Source of the DNA: Ziziphus jujuba | Taxonomy: Eukaryota; Streptophyta; Magnoliopsida; Rosales; Rhamnaceae | Assembly (NCBI RefSeq): GCF_031755915.1 | Contig: NC_083386.1 | Location: 2,697,001-2,761,000, forward strand | Reading direction: 5' to 3' | DNA length: 64,000 bases | In this document: in pieces, positions 35,380-49,544 of the stretch | Layout: each line of letters starts with the position of its first letter | How positions within the stretch are numbered: the stretch's first letter is position 1 | The notes under the pieces: generated by a model | The model's database searches: none | Told to the model about the DNA's origin: nothing | The model's input: only the letters and a program-made list of their open reading frames with translations | Position numbers and translations under genes: made by a program

Positions 35380-38075
35380 CATTTTGCTCATCCATAGGTA
35401 CAACGGAGAAGGGAAACATTAAAGATAGAATTAAATGACAGACTGCTTGAGAGAGAAAATTTGATTTCTAGAACTGTTGTGGACTGCATTACAGAGAGAA
35501 TACACGGGTCCATGGTGAAAGGTAGCGTTGATTGTAGAACGGTTTCTCAACATATGGCATTTACCATTTTGGGAGCTACACTTTTTGGAGAAGCGTTCTC
35601 CACTTGGTCTAAGGCAAATGTTTATGAGGAGCTCCTTATGAGGATTGCCAAGGATGCTTCCTTTTGGGCTTCATATAATGTTACTCCTTTCTGGAAGCGT
35701 GGATTTTGGAAGTACCAGTGTTTATGCACAAAGCTGAAAAGTTTAACTCAAGACATTGTTCAACAGGGCAAAAAAAACTACAAGATATTTCATTCTGTAG
35801 ATAGCAAATTTTGTAATGAAGCTGCCTTCGTTGAAAAGGAGGTTGCATATGGTGTGCCGTCTTGTTCTGTTATTGGAATGCCTGATGAGTTTATCCTTGA
35901 GGAGCTTAAAAGCCATCTTAATGTGAGAGAAGAACCATGTGGCAATATTATGGGCATAATGTTTCATGGATGCCTAACTACTGCAGGTTTGATAAATAAC
36001 ATTTTGATGAGGCTTGCTACAAACCCAGAAATACAAAATAAGGTAGCTTTCTTGTCTTTATCTTTGTCAAATGATATTCTCATGCTGATTTGAATCATAC
36101 TACCAAAATTACTTTCTGATTTAGTAGGGTAGGGTGCAAATCCAGTTGTCTTTTGTTATTTTCATTGAATATTTTGCTTAATATCTATGAATTTGAAATC
36201 CAGTGGATTTTTAAAACATTACTTCTTTTCATGACTAGAGTTAAGATTGTGTTTTGATGTTTGGAATTTGTTCATAATCTGAATTAACTTGGAAATCATT
36301 AGCATCATAGGTAATAAGCCATAATAGATACTAACTATTTTGACCACTCTACAGATTTATACAGAGATAACTATGATACAGAAAGGTTCAGTTAAACAAG
36401 TTGAGCAAAACGTTGATAAGATGTTCTTGTTATTGGCAACTGTTTATGAATCAGCACGTCTTTTGCCAGCTGGACCTTTACTACAGAGATGTTCCCTGGA
36501 AAATGGTAACTTTGTTAACTTCTTTGATGCAAAGCTTAATTTGGTGTAGCAGGATCACTGTATCAGTGCTTGTATATGTATTTCAAGGAAAATTAGGACT
36601 TAGCGTTCTTTTCATATGTAAACCGCATGAAGTGAGTATGACCATTTTCTATATCATTTCTTATAATTCTAGCTAAGCTGCGTTCTCTTGCTGGATTTAA
36701 GCACTAATTGTTTCTTTTTCCCAGACTTGAAACTTGAAAGCGGTTTAACCATACCAGCTGGAGCTGTAGTGGTTGTCCCTGTGCAGTTGGTGCAGATGGA
36801 TGATTCTAGTTGGGGAAGTGATGCTAGTGAATTCAATCCATATCGCTTTTTGACAAAGGCTGGCAAGAAATCTCATATGGTGCTGAATACATCATATTCA
36901 GGTTGGGAGTGCTGACTAATTAGTAGTACTGCTTGCATAAGATTCTTAAACAAGTTATTGTAGAAGAGTTATAGAATATGAAGTAATTAACTGTAGCTAG
37001 AACACATAAGATTTCTTCACTTCCTGCATGATGCACCTCCATAAATTTCTTTCAGGGCTTGCAGAAGAACTGGTGAATCCATGTCCAGGAGAGAGCTCTT
37101 TTGTTTTGAATGATCCAAATGAGAATGCAGCCTTTCTTCCCTTTGGTTCTGGTATACGTTCCTGTGTTGGCCAGAAATTTGTAATCCAAGGAGTTGCAAC
37201 GTTATTTGCATCATTGCTTGAACGATACGAGGTTTGTGCTTTTATGTTTTATTTTTTACCCCTCTCCGCCTAATTTTCATCATATTTAACATCCTCCTCT
37301 CTGTTCTAATGGGCCTAGTTGGTGTAACACTCTTGAGGTCTTAGGTTCTGCTTATTTTATATCCTAGAAGTATTTAGATTGAAAATGAGAAACTAGTTAG
37401 TATAAAAAATGTTTACACCCGAGGTTAAGAAACTGGTTTTGGACCTCCTCTTCCATGTAGTTATGATACAATGTGGTTTACAATACATATTGCTGCATAA
37501 AATTTTAAACTTGATGATGTGCCTCATTTGACATTTTACAATGTGGTTTAGAATAAATAGATAGTGTTACATTTATAATTAGTTGTGTATTATCTTAAAG
37601 GTTTCTTATTAGATTTTTAGTTATTGTAGGCCATAGACGTGTTGTCCAATGGGTATCCTTAGTATTGTTTATCTATCTTTTCAGTCAACATTGAATGGTG
37701 CAGTGCTGCTATGCTTTATTAGTGTTACATGAATCTGACTTGTACTTGAATGTACTACAATGTTTTTTTTTTTTTTTTTTTTTTGTATACTATTGCACAT
37801 ATGCAAAAGAGCAAACATCTGGCGACAAGGTCCATTCATTTTGGTGGCTTTGCCGGGCTTCCATTTTCACCTATTTATATATGATCACATGATTCACACT
37901 TATATGAACTTTGAACCGTAAATGTTTTTTTTTTTTTTTTATAATTTAATTTAATTTAATTTAACAGATAAAGCTCTTGCCAGAGGCCCAGAATAACCAA
38001 AAGCCAACGAAGAACAGCTCTGTGTTTCAGCTTCTTTCAGGTGTGGAAATAGCTTTCGTGAGAAGGAACTGCTGA
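34081..38075 (+). CDS. Cytochrome P450 monooxygenase
   Basis: Seven exons, 34081-34372, 34533-34732, 35398-36042, 36355-36505, 36725-36901, 37056-37231 and 37968-38075, give 582 aa in frame. After a ~35-residue leader comes one membrane anchor (FNAFLWLFLITITALLM), basic residues and the proline hinge IPGPPCPSFFGH, so it is an ER-anchored microsomal type. The K-helix ExxR is Glu411-Arg414 (YESARL), the PERF-like motif is FNPYRF, and the heme loop is FGSGIRSCVG with Cys525 as the iron ligand. The I-helix reads FHGCLTT, where the usual Asp/Glu before Thr is Leu357. At 582 aa it is longer than most. The I-helix and length make me think of a minor clan such as CYP727, but this is a guess from memory. 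Substrate unknown. Confidence 0.9.
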
Positions 38076-41072
38076 AAGAACAAGGAAAGAGAAGACCTTC
38101 TTTGTGGATAAGTGTGTTTGTGTTGGTAATCTGTTTTTGATTTACTAGGTCATGCATAATACAACTCAATCCCTTCCTCTTTTTATACTCGGTGAGGGAA
38201 GCTTTTTCTTTTTTTAATCTCTTTTTTTTGGCACTCATCTGCTGGCTAAGTAGAGGATGTTACCTGAGTATGGGACTGTGGCTCATGTTTTTTCCTCTCT
38301 AATTGAAATAGCCCAAGTGCTGTCTTTGTGCAGTGACAGTTTTTGAATGGTAGTTTTTGAAGCACTCAAAGGGCTATTATTGAAGCAGAGCCTTGTGGCC
38401 ATCGAGTGGATTTGCAACTTTTTATTTTTCTCCTTAAACGTTTTTCACTCCAACAATGGAGTTGGCCGTGATATCATAGAATGTATATGTACAAAACCTG
38501 TACTTTTTTTTTGTGTTGTCAAACAAATGTGAACTGCAACTTATCTTGTGCTTCATATTCATTAAAAAAATTAAACTTGTGCCTCTCTCTCTATATAACT
38601 TTTTGTTATGGGTTATTCCCATCAGATGATATAAATTTCACATTCAGGTTATATGTTATGAAAATTATTAATTTCCATAATATTGATGTTTAGAAAAAAA
38701 AAAAAAATTGGAAAAGACGAAAGAGGGCCAAAATTTATGTTATGAAAATTATTAATTTCCATAATGAGGACCAAAAGTTAAAAAGTGGTTGGATGTGTCA
38801 TGAGCCAGCTTGGCAAGCACCTGCGAGTAGGACTCAGATCCATGGGTTGAGCCCAATCCCGGATTTATCATTGTTTTGTTAGGCTTTCCATCCGTGCTGG
38901 ATGGGTGGGGCCCAATTACCTAGGGCCAGAGGGGTGGTAACCTACAAATTTGACCCAATCAGTAACACAATCAACCACTTTAATGCCCCGTTTGGTTACA
39001 AGCGCCCTCACCACAGGGCTCGGAGACAGAACCGCTTAAGCTGTGCTTTTTAAGTATAAAATTTATTTGATTTTCGACCAATTTGGTATTGTATAACCTT
39101 TACTGAAGATATTTAAACTTTTATATACTCTGGTTTTGTTAAACTATATAATTAATTAAAGGTTAGCAGCTTAAGTGTTGAATCCAAATTACTTTTAAAA
39201 ACACAAAGATTTATGTTTCAATGATCCAAGGAAATAAAAAAGAAAAAAAAAAGAAAGGAGGTAATCTTAAACATGGGAATTTATATATTGATTTTCCTCT
39301 TCATTGTCTTAGATCGTGAGCAAATAGGTTGGTGTATTCAAGCTGTTCATGACTTGTTTTGTCCAAACATATGCAAGTGGATCCAAACGAGACCTAGCTA
39401 TAGCTAGCTATACATACAAAACAAAATTGATATATAAATTTTATTTGTCACACCCAAAAAAAAAAAAAAGAAAAGGAAAATGAGAAGAAAAAAAGAAGTA
39501 AAACAATCAAAATTAATACATTGTATCCTAAGAGGTGTCACTATATTGAAAATTATATGAATGCCGAGTTGTAATTCAACTAGTACCAAATTAAAGTTAC
39601 CAATTCTAATTATCAATATATAAAACTAAATATCTGAATTTTTATATCTTAGAATATTGAGAGCTAAGCTAGCCCAATCTATGTCAATTAGGTGAGACCT
39701 AAAAGAAAACAAATATTAATTTTAGAACCAGAGACAAATTCAATCATAAAAGCTTAGGCGTCACCAAAAGAAAAGAAAAAATCAGTGGCTTTTTTATTTT
39801 TATTTTATTTTATTTTTCTAGGGGCTTTCTTTTGTAACTGCCCTATAATACAGAAAAAGCTGTGGCGAAATGACTTTGACTGAAGGAAAATAAAAAATCT
39901 GTACTTGCAGATTTATGTTGGAGGAGGAGTTTGTTCTAGTAGTACTGCCAATCAAATACAATAATTTTTTTTCCAAACCCTGGTCGTTTTGACATATATT
40001 TTTGTGGCCTGTGATTTCAACAAGAAAAATACAAAGAGAGCATAAAAAAATAGTGCAAAATAAAGAGAATTGTTTTTCAGTTAGTGTGCTGGTTCACACC
40101 CATGATCTCAATCAACCATTGGTTACTTTCTTCTACATTTAGATAATTTGTTGTTATTGCTATTCCAACACAGTTGGCAACCACCGAAACATACTTCATA
40201 CATACATACATCCATATATATATATATACATATATGTATATGATCCAGATGCATGGGATGGGATGGGTTTGATGTAGGATGGTGCTTAGTTACTAATTTT
40301 TAGCTTTAGTTTGAGAATATCGCTATGATGGCACAGATTGCAATCTAAATATGTCCACATGTGTGTGTATATAGATATATAATTTTGGTATAAGGGAAGT
40401 CGCTTACCTCTTGACAAGGGATGATAGGGATGATCGTTGGTTTACACGTAATTGTGCATAAGGGATGATCGATGATTTATGAGTAATTGTGCATAATTGC
40501 TGTTCAATTACACACAGTAATAGAGAGTTGATACTCATCATACAGTGAAAAACATAGGCTACAGTACCATTTTTCTATGTATTAATAATGAATCTTTTAG
40601 CACAACGGTTGAATTTGTGTTTAGAAGATAAGGAGTTGGCCTAATTGGGCAAATAAAAGGCTGATTTAGAAGTCTTTAATTTTAAGCAATAAGGGCTAGT
40701 TTGTCTTGATAAAAGACCAAAGCTTAATAAGCATATAAAGGAAATAAGGGATTCATGAGTTGCCTCTTCTCCCTAATAAACAAATAAAGAAAAGATGAAT
40801 AATTCAGAGAAAAATCTAGAAAGAGTTTTGTTACATCACGGAAGTATGATTCCAAAATTAATCAATGGGCGGTAAATACTCTAGCTAGTGCGACACGTAA
40901 AGGCAACAAATAAAGTTATCTCACCTAAATAACACAGATATAATAATTTTCTAATTACTCTGTTGCTTCTATTCCCTCCAATCTCCATCCATTTTCATCT
41001 ATATCAAAATTCTCCACCATAACAAGCTTATCCATTGTATCACTGTGTTTAAGCAATTCTATGTTCAATATA

Positions 41073-41105
<33 letters not shown>

Positions 41106-41355
41106 ATGCAGAATATCAATATTATATATATATATATATATATATTTATTAAGAGAGAGAGTATTCATAATTAAGTTGCCCCACTTGCAATACTACTAGA
41201 TAGAATAATAACATCCACATCCATTATTGGATAAATCTTAATGATATATAGATTTAACTTTAAATGATAAATTCTCACTATGAGAGCCTATTAATGATCT
41301 TTAAACAACGAAATCTAGACCAGATCTAATCTAACAGTGGAACCTTCATTAACAA

Positions 41356-41395
<40 letters not shown>

Positions 41396-42982
41396 GTATG
41401 TATGTATGCACATGCAAATATATGAACTAATAATATATAAATAAAGTTAATTGAACGCCGATTTAGAGTTTGTTGGGTGTCTCCATAGTATGCAACACAA
41501 AAGATCTGCAAAGTGCAAGTTGGTAAGGGACCAATATAAATAAATACATGGGGAATTATCAACAATTGTGTTTGCATGATTAAGCACAACTTAGTGGTTT
41601 CCATGCAGATTAACTTTGTTAGTTTAAAGTAATTCATTATTTCTATATTTATAGCACAAAACTGATTCATATATTATCCGTCTCTAATGCTATATATGCG
41701 TTATTGGGTTTCTTTGTCATCATTTATATATATTTTCCGGAATATGACAACCACTACTGCATGATGTTCCCAATTTTTAACATACCAAACTGTGATCCAC
41801 CCGTCCAATTAATTAAATTAAAGCCCTTCTCTGTTTTCTCTGTTTTCTGTAGGAATTAAGACATTGGAGAAAAAATCCCACAATGGAGCCACAACATAGA
41901 GTTCTTTTATAAAATGCATCATTAATTAAAACAAGCATAGTTTAGCAACATTTTATAACTAATAAACTTGGATTATTTTATTTGGAAATTTATTCAGTTA
42001 CTAAGAACTAATGTTGCATGAAATTGAAAACTTGTATACGTTTCTATCTTTTTAGATACATTTTTTGATCAAGCTTTTAAACCAAAAGGGTAAATTCCAT
42101 GTGGTTGATGCTTAATTAATTTTCAAAATAGACAAGAAAGTCCATGTGGTTAATGGTTAATTAATTTGCCACATATAATGAACGTTGACTGATATGAAGA
42201 GCTCAAGTAGTGGTGGTACCTAAAAAAAAAAAAAAAAAAAAAATCATGTAAAATAATATTGGTTCAATTGATGAGCTATTTACATTTATGATTTGATCGA
42301 GAGTCTTATGAGTTCAAAATATTGGGATATGACAATGGAGAAATATTGTAATTGATAGAAAAAAAATAAAAATAAAGAAACTAAAAATCTTCCATATGTT
42401 TTAATTTTTTTCCCTTTGATTTTCTGTTTTTAAGGTTATTACTCCAAAGGGATGAATTTTCACGGTGTAAATGGAATGCTTGTTTATACAGCAGGAATAA
42501 ACATAAGTAAATGAAGTAGGAAAGGAGTATGATATTTTTCTGTAGCACTAATATTCTGTGGAGAAAGTAGAGGTTAGGGGTGGGAGATTCTTATAATGCA
42601 TATATCTAAATCACGTTTATTATGATTGTACCACATATGTTTCTCTAATTATTTCAATCACTATACCAATTCTAAGCTATCCACTATAATTTTATTTTAA
42701 TCTATGTGACTTTTTAAAAAAAAAAAAAAAAGAATAAAAAAGCTATAATTTATTTTAAGCTCTGACTTTTAAATTAATATTCTATTCTACACGACTAAAA
42801 GCTACTAGAGAATATCTAGAGGCATGTATTTTAACGGTACACAGATAGGACTTTTAAATTTGATCATTGTATACGAGAATCAAGAAATTAATTATAACAA
42901 AAACAGAATTAAGAAACTTTCCGACCAGTAGGAATTGAATAAATGAATGAGAAGAGAATATTGATGAAGTGGGAAACCATGC

Positions 42983-43013
<31 letters not shown>

Positions 43014-44148
43014 TGTAAAATTATATTATGTTCAGATTCATCAATGGATATATATGTGTTTGGTGATATTCCTGTCTGGCTGTTATTCTTTCTGTAATGA
43101 TCAGGAATCAATATTTGCAACTTGGCCACTTCAAAAAATATATGCTGTACTAGAGGGAGTATCAAATTGGATCCTTCAATTTGTTTATTTGGTTTCAAAA
43201 AGCAGACGTCTTGTTAACAAAGGTACAGATCTTATGGTACTGTTGCTTCAAATAAATGTTTGAATCTGATCACTTTGTGGTTTGTACATTATTTGGTTGG
43301 AAATTAATATACAAGTCAAGGGTATTACCACACTGCTATATCCACCCATTTATTAATTAATTTAAAGATCAATAAAATTTAGTCAAACAAGATATTGCAA
43401 AACAAGCATTAGCTAGATGTTTCGGTTATGTTTATGGAACCCAACTAATATTAAGTTAGAAATTACGAACTAAACACAATTCCCAATATCGACTAGATCA
43501 TCGTTAAAAAATAATAAATGATTATATATAGTTTTTTAAAATGTCTCTAATTTATAGCATGGTTGACACTTCTATGAATAATTTGAATTTAATAGTTAAT
43601 TATAAAAGATTATATACGGCCTATATATATGGGCATATCAATATGGTTGAAGGGAAAGTGTCAGGCATATTTTCTGTATATATAGATGCATCGATCACTG
43701 TCCAACATATAATACCTTAAATTTTCATTTTGGGAATAAGGGACAAGCTCTTTGAAGCGTGTCATGATAATGGACACAAAATAATAATGTGGTCGGATCA
43801 CTAGTACCCCTCTCTCTTGATTCAAGTAGGTGCATGTTGATGCATTCAGAATTATCATCTTCTGATTCCAAAGATAAATCAATAAATAAAAGAATTATTA
43901 TCTTCTGGAATTGACGTTTTTGCTTTTGCCTTTGTTGGAATGTCGAAGCTTTTCTTGCATATTATTGCACTCACAATTATTACACTCACACTGTGTCTAT
44001 AAAATACTAGTACAGGCACTTTCTATTTTACTAATATATCTATTAAAAATATATGAATTACTATTTAATTAGTTTATATATAGTAATTTTTTTTTTGTGT
44101 TTATTTATTTATTTTTAAATTATTTTCATGTATTAACTAATCAAATAG

Positions 44149-44180
<32 letters not shown>

Positions 44181-45214
44181 TTATAGATTTGTTATAGTAT
44201 TTGTAGTATGTATATATATATATATATACACAATTTTAATATAGTACGAAAGCAATATAAAGCTTATGATAAGGCTATACTTTTTGGCATGACATGTCTT
44301 CTAAATGTCATTTTATTTGAATATATTTTGATTGTTTTTAAATAAACAATAATTGAGGAAGTAACAACATGTTAGATTGGCATGGGCTCATTGCTAATAG
44401 CCTTTGGATTTGCATGTGTTTAATTCGTATTTTCTAACTTATTATTAGTTGATTCTATAAATCTAATACGAATTGACTAAAACAAAAAAATAATATTTTT
44501 CTTTAATTGCATTTATCTATTCCTCATAGATACTGTGTAATGATAAAATAATAATAATAGTATAGACTTCAACAAGTTCTCTGTTTGTTGTTTGTTTTTT
44601 GGGTAAATAAAAAGTTCTCTGTTCTAATGAAAAGGAAGCGCCATTATATCAACTGCTAAAAAAATAAATAAATAAATAAATAGCTTGACACGCTTAGTTG
44701 AACCCACTTTTTAACTAGTTTGGTTGCGTTTATATATGATAGATTGATATTGATACCCTCAAATCCTACTAATTTTGAAATGGGTATGATGAGTTAATTC
44801 ACTGGAATCTTACTAAGACGGGATGTGGTGGTAACTTTACCCCCTCTCTATTATATATTGCTTTTCAATTGGACTCTGTTATAATCAATTATTTAACTAA
44901 TTTTCCAATGAAATGAAGCTAGGCTTATCCAAGATAGATACCATTATTCTAGAGAAGCCTCGATGCTACTCTACAAGAGAATCAGTGAGAGAGGAATCCA
45001 TTTTACTCATCATCACCAGACCTTAATGGATTCCAACCTCCCTCCACAACCCAAAAGAGGATACAAATTTGTTTGCTTTATTCTTTCCTATGTGATAAGC
45101 TATTTTCTAAGTTAGGGCCCAAAATTTCTTCATCTTCTTCTTCTTCCAATTTCTTGTTAAAGCATTATGTATTTGAAAATATAAAGTCTGATGAAATCCC
45201 AGAACTTTATATAT

Positions 45215-45252
<38 letters not shown>

Positions 45253-45934
45253 CAGACTAAGCTATCAAAGAGGTCTAGTTTCACATATTCGAATAACAAA
45301 TATGCTCTATATATAAAAGTGGATTAATGTATCTTCCTGTGGTATCTCTGTCAGACCTATATAGCTATACTCTTAATTCTGGGAGGCATGTATGGTGGAT
45401 GAATATTACTAGAAAGAAGGAATCGGAGTCGGAACCGGATGCAAAACAAAGATTATAAATCTTGGGGAACATATATATTTACATAACAAAGCCAAGGAAG
45501 ACTCAACTAGCCCCAACATATATATGTATCAAGTACTTCCGCCCACTAGAGAGCAACCCTTTAGTGGAATCTGATTCAGACGTCAGCAACTTTTGCCACG
45601 TGTCCATACATACATGGATGCTTTTGAAAGTTATCCGGATGAGAAAATGAAAAAAGAAAGTAAAAAAAAAAAAAAAAAAATGTGTTAGTGAGAAAATAGG
45701 TACATAACCTCTACTGGGATTCTCATGATAATTCCATTAACCTCAAAAGTAGTCATTACAATATTAGCTTACATACACACAACAAAACCCCCTTACACAT
45801 TAATATTAAGAACCAAAAAAGTTGGAAAAAAAAAAGGGTTTTGAGAACTTGGAGATGCAAAAGACAAAAAATCCCATCCCCATCCATTTCCATTTCCATG
45901 GCCATCCCTCTTTCCCTTTGATTACATATTAACT
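38076..45934. other. Long gene-free spacer between P450 and UMAMIT
   Basis: AT-rich with many microsatellites, for example (AT)n near 41081-41104 and 41124-41144, (AC)n at 41356-41388, (TA)n near 44151-44174 and 45222-45247. A GC-richer patch at about 38800-39060, including CCCCGTTTGGTT, looks like a transposon remnant. A 31-bp direct repeat (TTATGTTATGAAAATTATTA...) at about 38651 and 38731 marks a small local duplication. Open frames here are short and AT-derived. No gene or tRNA recognised. Confidence 0.55.
41356..41388. repeat. (AC)n microsatellite
   Basis: An uninterrupted CA run, followed by a short TA/TATG tract. Confidence 0.85.
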
Positions 45935-46326
45935 TCAAGCTTTTTGTTGTGGGTTAGTGACTAATATCATCTGTGGTTCTTGGGAGGGCATGGTAATAGC
46001 AAGTGATGAGAGCTTGTCGTTAGCCAACTTCTTCAATTCACCTTCATTTGCTTCAATATCTTCCATTATTGAAATTGACCCATTTCCATGGCCATTTATT
46101 TGAGGACCTTTTATGGCCTCTGGTATCTCCTCCTCTGTTTTCTGCATGTTCTCTTTATGCTTTCCCCATAGGACCGAGTATAGACCAATGACTATCAACA
46201 CTGCACCAAGTACTCTGCGCACCCAAAAAAAGTGAATCCATTAATTAAATCCCAACCACTACAATTAATTTATTCTTATAAAAAATAAAATCCACATATA
46301 TACTATTAATTAGATCATGAATGACA

Positions 46327-46363
<37 letters not shown>

Positions 46364-47451
46364 GTATACATGCATGCAAGAATAGTATATATATAAATAT
46401 ATATATTGAAGTCAGCAGAAAAATAATTTACCCTCCAAGGAAAATCTTCTCTGCAAGGATGAAGGAGCCCATGATTGCAACAATGATCATCATCAAGGGG
46501 CTAAAAGCTGTTGCAAAGACTGGCCCTCTTTTCTTCATCACTAGACCTTGTACATAGTATGAAATACTTGATGTAACAATTCCCTGTATAGATCGTTAAC
46601 AAATTAGAACATCTTACCAATTTCAGTAAATTAATTTCACACAAACAAAGAATATATTTGTATATATACATATATATATAAATAATCATTTATTACCTAA
46701 CATCGGAGAACTTATATTAGACGTTTAGCATTTATATTTGGATATAAGTCATATGACGTCCAGGATAAGCTGGGAAACATTGAATAAATTTGTGTGTATA
46801 TATATATATATATATGTACAGTATGTAGAGAAGGAGAGAAATTTACAGCATAGGCGGCAGCAAGGAGGTTCATATCCCAGCCAACTTTCCAGACAGAGGG
46901 ATCGTGCTCCATAACAAATGTGACGGCAGTTGCTTGTAGAGTGCCCACAAAGCATACCATTGATGTCAGTGAAAGTTGATGGTTCTTGTAGGTATTCAGG
47001 GCCTTATTCTGTACATAACAAATTAATCAACATTAATTAAAAAAATAAAAATAAAAATAACCATATATGTTTAGTTTCTCTGATATATATATAATATCTA
47101 TTAAAACAAATTAATTTTAACTTAGAAATAGGATGACTTACTTGAAGAACAAACAAAGAGGCCCAGGCAAGAGTGGCAATGATAAGAAAAATGGAGCCAA
47201 GGAACCAGTGCTTTTCGCCGGTGCCGGTGGTGTCGGTGACGTAAGATTTCCGAGGATGGATATGTTTAGTCCAAATCATCTCCACTACAGGTCCTTTGTA
47301 TAAAGTCATCAACATGGCCCCAGCCACTGTCACTGCCGTTCCTACCACCTTTGCTTGACACCTCACTTTCTTCATGTTCACCTTTTCCATTCTGTTTTTT
47401 TTCACATTTTTTTTTTCATTTTTGATCCATCAGTACCCAAAATAAATATAA

Positions 47452-47529
<78 letters not shown>

Positions 47530-48171
47530 ATATTTTTATATTGTTATTATTATTATTACCTGCATATGACGGCCATCACAAAAGTCATAGCCGGAAGCAT
47601 GTTGCTCATTGCACATGAAAACGTTGGAGATGTATATTTCAACCCGGCGTAGTAGAAATTCTGATCAATCACCGGCCTAATTATCCACCAAAAAAAAAAA
47701 AAAAAATTTAACAATCTGATTAAGTTTAAAAAATTATATCGTAAATTATTATGAAAATTGTAAAAGAGAATTTTTGGAGTACTACTAACCCCAGAAGAGC
47801 CAGGATGAATATTTGCATGAAAACTGGGAAAGTGATTTTTGGCTGAGCTTTCCTATAAACAGTTAATAGCAACATTTAAGTACGTAAAAAAAAAGTCAAT
47901 TAATTAAATTGAACACATTATAAGAGTAGAGAAAAATTAACAAACTAATTTGATAATTAATGATTAACCTCTCAAAGAAGAAGGCAAAGGGAGCGATGAT
48001 AGCTGTAGCGAAAGCATGGCGATAGACAACAAGAACATAGTGGCTCATCCCTCTGTTTAGAGAAACCTTGGTGATGATATTCATGCCAGCATAGCCAAAT
48101 TGCAAAGAGATCATTGCGAAGTAGGGTTTGGAGCTCTCAATGAAGTTGCTTGAACTTCCTAGCTTCTCCAT
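45935..48171 (-). CDS. WAT1-related / UMAMIT (nodulin MtN21, EamA) membrane transporter
   Basis: Seven exons, 48171-47969, 47852-47790, 47676-47560, 47391-47142, 47008-46847, 46583-46432 and 46214-45935, join to 408 aa. Family marks run in order: FAMISLQFGYAGMNIITK, VYRHAFATAIIAPFAFFFER, YYAGLKYTSPTFSCAM, N-x-LPAMTF, GTAVTVAGAMLMTLYKGP, then in the second half WASLFVLQNKAL, YYVQGLVMKKRGPVF and LGAVLIVIGLYSVLWGK. This gives ten predicted membrane helices in two EamA repeats. The last ~65 residues are a hydrophilic cytosolic tail. UMAMIT proteins move amino acids, and WAT1 moves auxin, across plasma or vacuolar membrane; the substrate here is unknown. Intron 3 carries a ~59-bp (AT)n run at 47461-47519. 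Confidence 0.95.
47461..47519. repeat. (TA)n microsatellite in UMAMIT intron
   Basis: About 29 uninterrupted TA units, the longest such run in the window. Likely polymorphic between individuals. Confidence 0.9.
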
Positions 48172-48502
48172 TCTTTTTTTCTTTGAGAAAAAAATAAAAT
48201 AAACTAAAGAGCAAGAATGCAAGAGAAAATGGTAGTGAAAAAGAGGGAAAAACAAAGGAAGAACACTAGCTTAAGGAAAAATGCTGTGGTTCTTCCTGGG
48301 GACAGAAGTGCATTGCTCACATATATATACACTTTGAGGATTGCTTACTCTTTGCTTTTCACATATTATGTCATCACCCTTACCGTCAAATTGCACCCCA
48401 CTTTTTTGTTTTTTTTTCTTTTTTGAGATTTTAGAAATCCAATTTGTGATCATTTATTTCAATTTAATTTTTTCATCATTATATATATATATATAGAGCA
48501 TA

Positions 48503-48663
48503 TATAGTGCAGACCGTATCCAAAATCAATGCTTTTTAAAAAAAAATTTCAGTTTTGTTGTGTACGCTGTGTACACATACACAACAAAATCGATGTTTTT
48601 TTTTTTTTTTCTAAAAAATATCGATTTTAAATGCGATCTGCATGTGGACTATCTGCATTATAG
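48503..48663. mobile_element. Hairpin MITE-like element, copy 1
   Basis: The left arm begins TATAGTGCAGACCGTATCC, and the inverted right arm ends ATGCGATCTGCATGTGGACTATCTGCATTATAG-like sequence, giving an imperfect stem. In the centre is a second hairpin, TTTTGTTGTGTA...TACACAACAAAA (48553-48589). TA-rich sequence flanks both sides. It shares TGCAG(A/T)CCG and CAAAAT(C/T)(A/G)ATG motifs with the element at 49433. Boundaries approximate. Confidence 0.5.
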
Positions 48664-48668
48664 AATTA

Positions 48669-48700
<32 letters not shown>

Positions 48701-49432
48701 GCATGTGTGTGTAATGGGAAATGTGGAATTTTCAATTCCTTGGCTGATTTTGGTTAATTTGGTTCCCTTGCCTTTCCCTTTATGTTGAATAAATTGACAA
48801 TATAAAATAGACAGATTCTTGATGCTCTGATGTCATTATTGGTCATTCGTTTCCTTTTTAATTTTTTTATTTTTCCTTCAATGATAATTTATGTGGGATG
48901 AGGAACCTTTTTTTTATTTTTTTATTTTTTTTATTTTTATTTTTTAAAGCGAGGATGAGTTTGAAATAATAAAATAAAAGTAAAACAGAATAAAATCATA
49001 AACTATATTCATTATTTTTCGAAAACTTGCCACGTGTCATAAGATGTTTGCAATTCAGGTAAAGCTTTAGTTTTGCTTTATCAATCACTCAATTTTTTTA
49101 TTTATTTTATATTTAATACAGTGTGTTACCACGAAAGAAGATTTTTTCTTTATTGGTGAAAAAAGATTGAAATGAAAAATTAAAGAGTCTGATAGAAGAA
49201 ATAGGAGAATATTCTTAGTTCTCTTTGTAAAAGAACTTTCAATTGTTCCATTTTTTAGTGGAATTTTTTTTGATAAAAATGATTAATTAATGACCCATTT
49301 CATATTAAATTCAAAATCAAAACAAAATTGTAACTATGTACTTCATAAGAAAAAAAAAAAAACATTATTTTTCATAAATATTAAAAATATTTTTTAACTA
49401 CCTCTTCTATTATATATATATATATATATACA

Positions 49433-49544
49433 GGCTATGGTGCAGTCCGTTCATATGTAGACTCAAATCAAAATTGATGTTTTAAAAAAAATATATCAAT
49501 TTTAGTACGGATCCACATACAAACAAACGGACCGCCTCGTAGCC
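49433..49544. mobile_element. Hairpin MITE-like element, copy 2 (112 bp)
   Basis: The left arm starts GGCTATGGTGCAGTCCGTTC. The reverse complement of the right arm starts GGCTACGAGGCGGTCCGTTT. So nearly the whole element folds into one stem, with an AT loop in the middle. It sits between (TA)n tracts, which suggests TA-target insertion of the Tc1/Mariner type, but the repeats hide any duplication. Confidence 0.6.

Noticed and set aside
38800..39060. GC-richer patch considered as tRNA or gene remnant
   Set aside because: No cloverleaf elements (no A/B box pair) and no open frame; it looks more like an eroded transposon.
41356..41670. 104-codon frame with a Cys/Val repeat tail
   Set aside because: The tail is the translation of an (AC)n microsatellite and the rest is AT-rich with no homology I recognise.
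42854..43263. Opposing frames of 106-114 codons
   Set aside because: They overlap on both strands through a (TA)n tract and have no domain or splice context.
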